From positions 427,281 through 478,607 of the forward strand of contig BJOX01000003.1 of assembly GCA_009731375.1 (NCBI GenBank): a stretch of DNA of 51,327 nucleotides, written 5' to 3'. The position numbers and the translations under genes are program-made. How positions within the stretch are numbered: the first letter of the stretch is position 1; each line of letters starts with the position of its first letter. Positions 51,241 through 51,327 of the stretch are shown here, one piece after another. This DNA comes from Paulinella micropora (Eukaryota > Cercozoa > Imbricatea > Euglyphida). Below the pieces are notes generated by a model. The model ran no database searches and had not been told where the DNA came from. It saw only the letters and a program-made list of their open reading frames with translations.

Positions 51241-51327
51241 CATACCGGCCCGTCTGGAAGTGTTGGAACTGCCCTTGCGGGGGTGTCATTAGAGCTTATC
51301 GTCAATTCTTCGTACTCCCCTCACGGG

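Overview
The window looks like a repeat-dense stretch of a eukaryotic genome, most likely a microbial eukaryote such as an alga or another protist. The evidence is GT-AG introns that join reading frames exactly, long microsatellites, assembly gaps (N runs at 21203-21283, 21895-22501, 23467-23476, 42042-42051 and 42979-42988) and layered transposable elements of at least six classes. There is no bacterial operon structure and no convincing RNA gene. I cannot name the species.

Layout. 1-4800: a decayed piggyBac-type DNA transposon on the plus strand, its coding part at 610-3467, flanked by GATGCC/GGCATC palindromes. 4800-6400: an unrecognised plus-strand gene or gene remnant and a strong hairpin. 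6490-7520: four copies of a repeat unit of about 180 bp. 7575-17543: a broken minus-strand Ty3/gypsy polyprotein (RT at the right, integrase at the left). A young, internally deleted Ty1/copia element (9177-12730) sits inside its integrase gene, and a foreign segment (about 13867-16590) separates RT from RNase H. That segment holds a small plus-strand gene, arrays of a 10-bp repeat, and a family of palindromes of about 50 bp. One palindrome is exactly a predicted 56-bp intron. 17900-20975: a decayed plus-strand transposase-like gene of a family I cannot name with confidence.

21318-23678: a GC-rich minus-strand multi-exon gene broken by gaps. All its visible introns are phase 0, and two of them share their 3' module and a (TTC)n tract. 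23690-25060: A-rich tandem repeats. 25340-38640: a minus-strand gag-protease retroelement whose protease is followed by about 5 kb of unrecognised broken coding sequence with no visible RT. It is split at the protease by a plus-strand non-LTR element (30906-35597) flanked by a direct repeat of about 90 bp. 40590-45400: a third retroelement, a minus-strand Ty3/gypsy pol whose integrase C-terminal tail lies in inverted orientation. 45420-47140: a compound satellite of 3-, 6- and 10-bp units. 47545-51160: a plus-strand DIRS-like retroelement (gag with zinc knuckles, RT, RNase H) running towards the right edge, then a (TTA)n tract.

Nearly every reading frame is interrupted, so most coding calls are pseudogenes or fragments. 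The genes do not form a pathway. The biology here is successive transposition (copia into gypsy; non-LTR element into gag-protease element) and the possible birth of introns from short palindromic elements.
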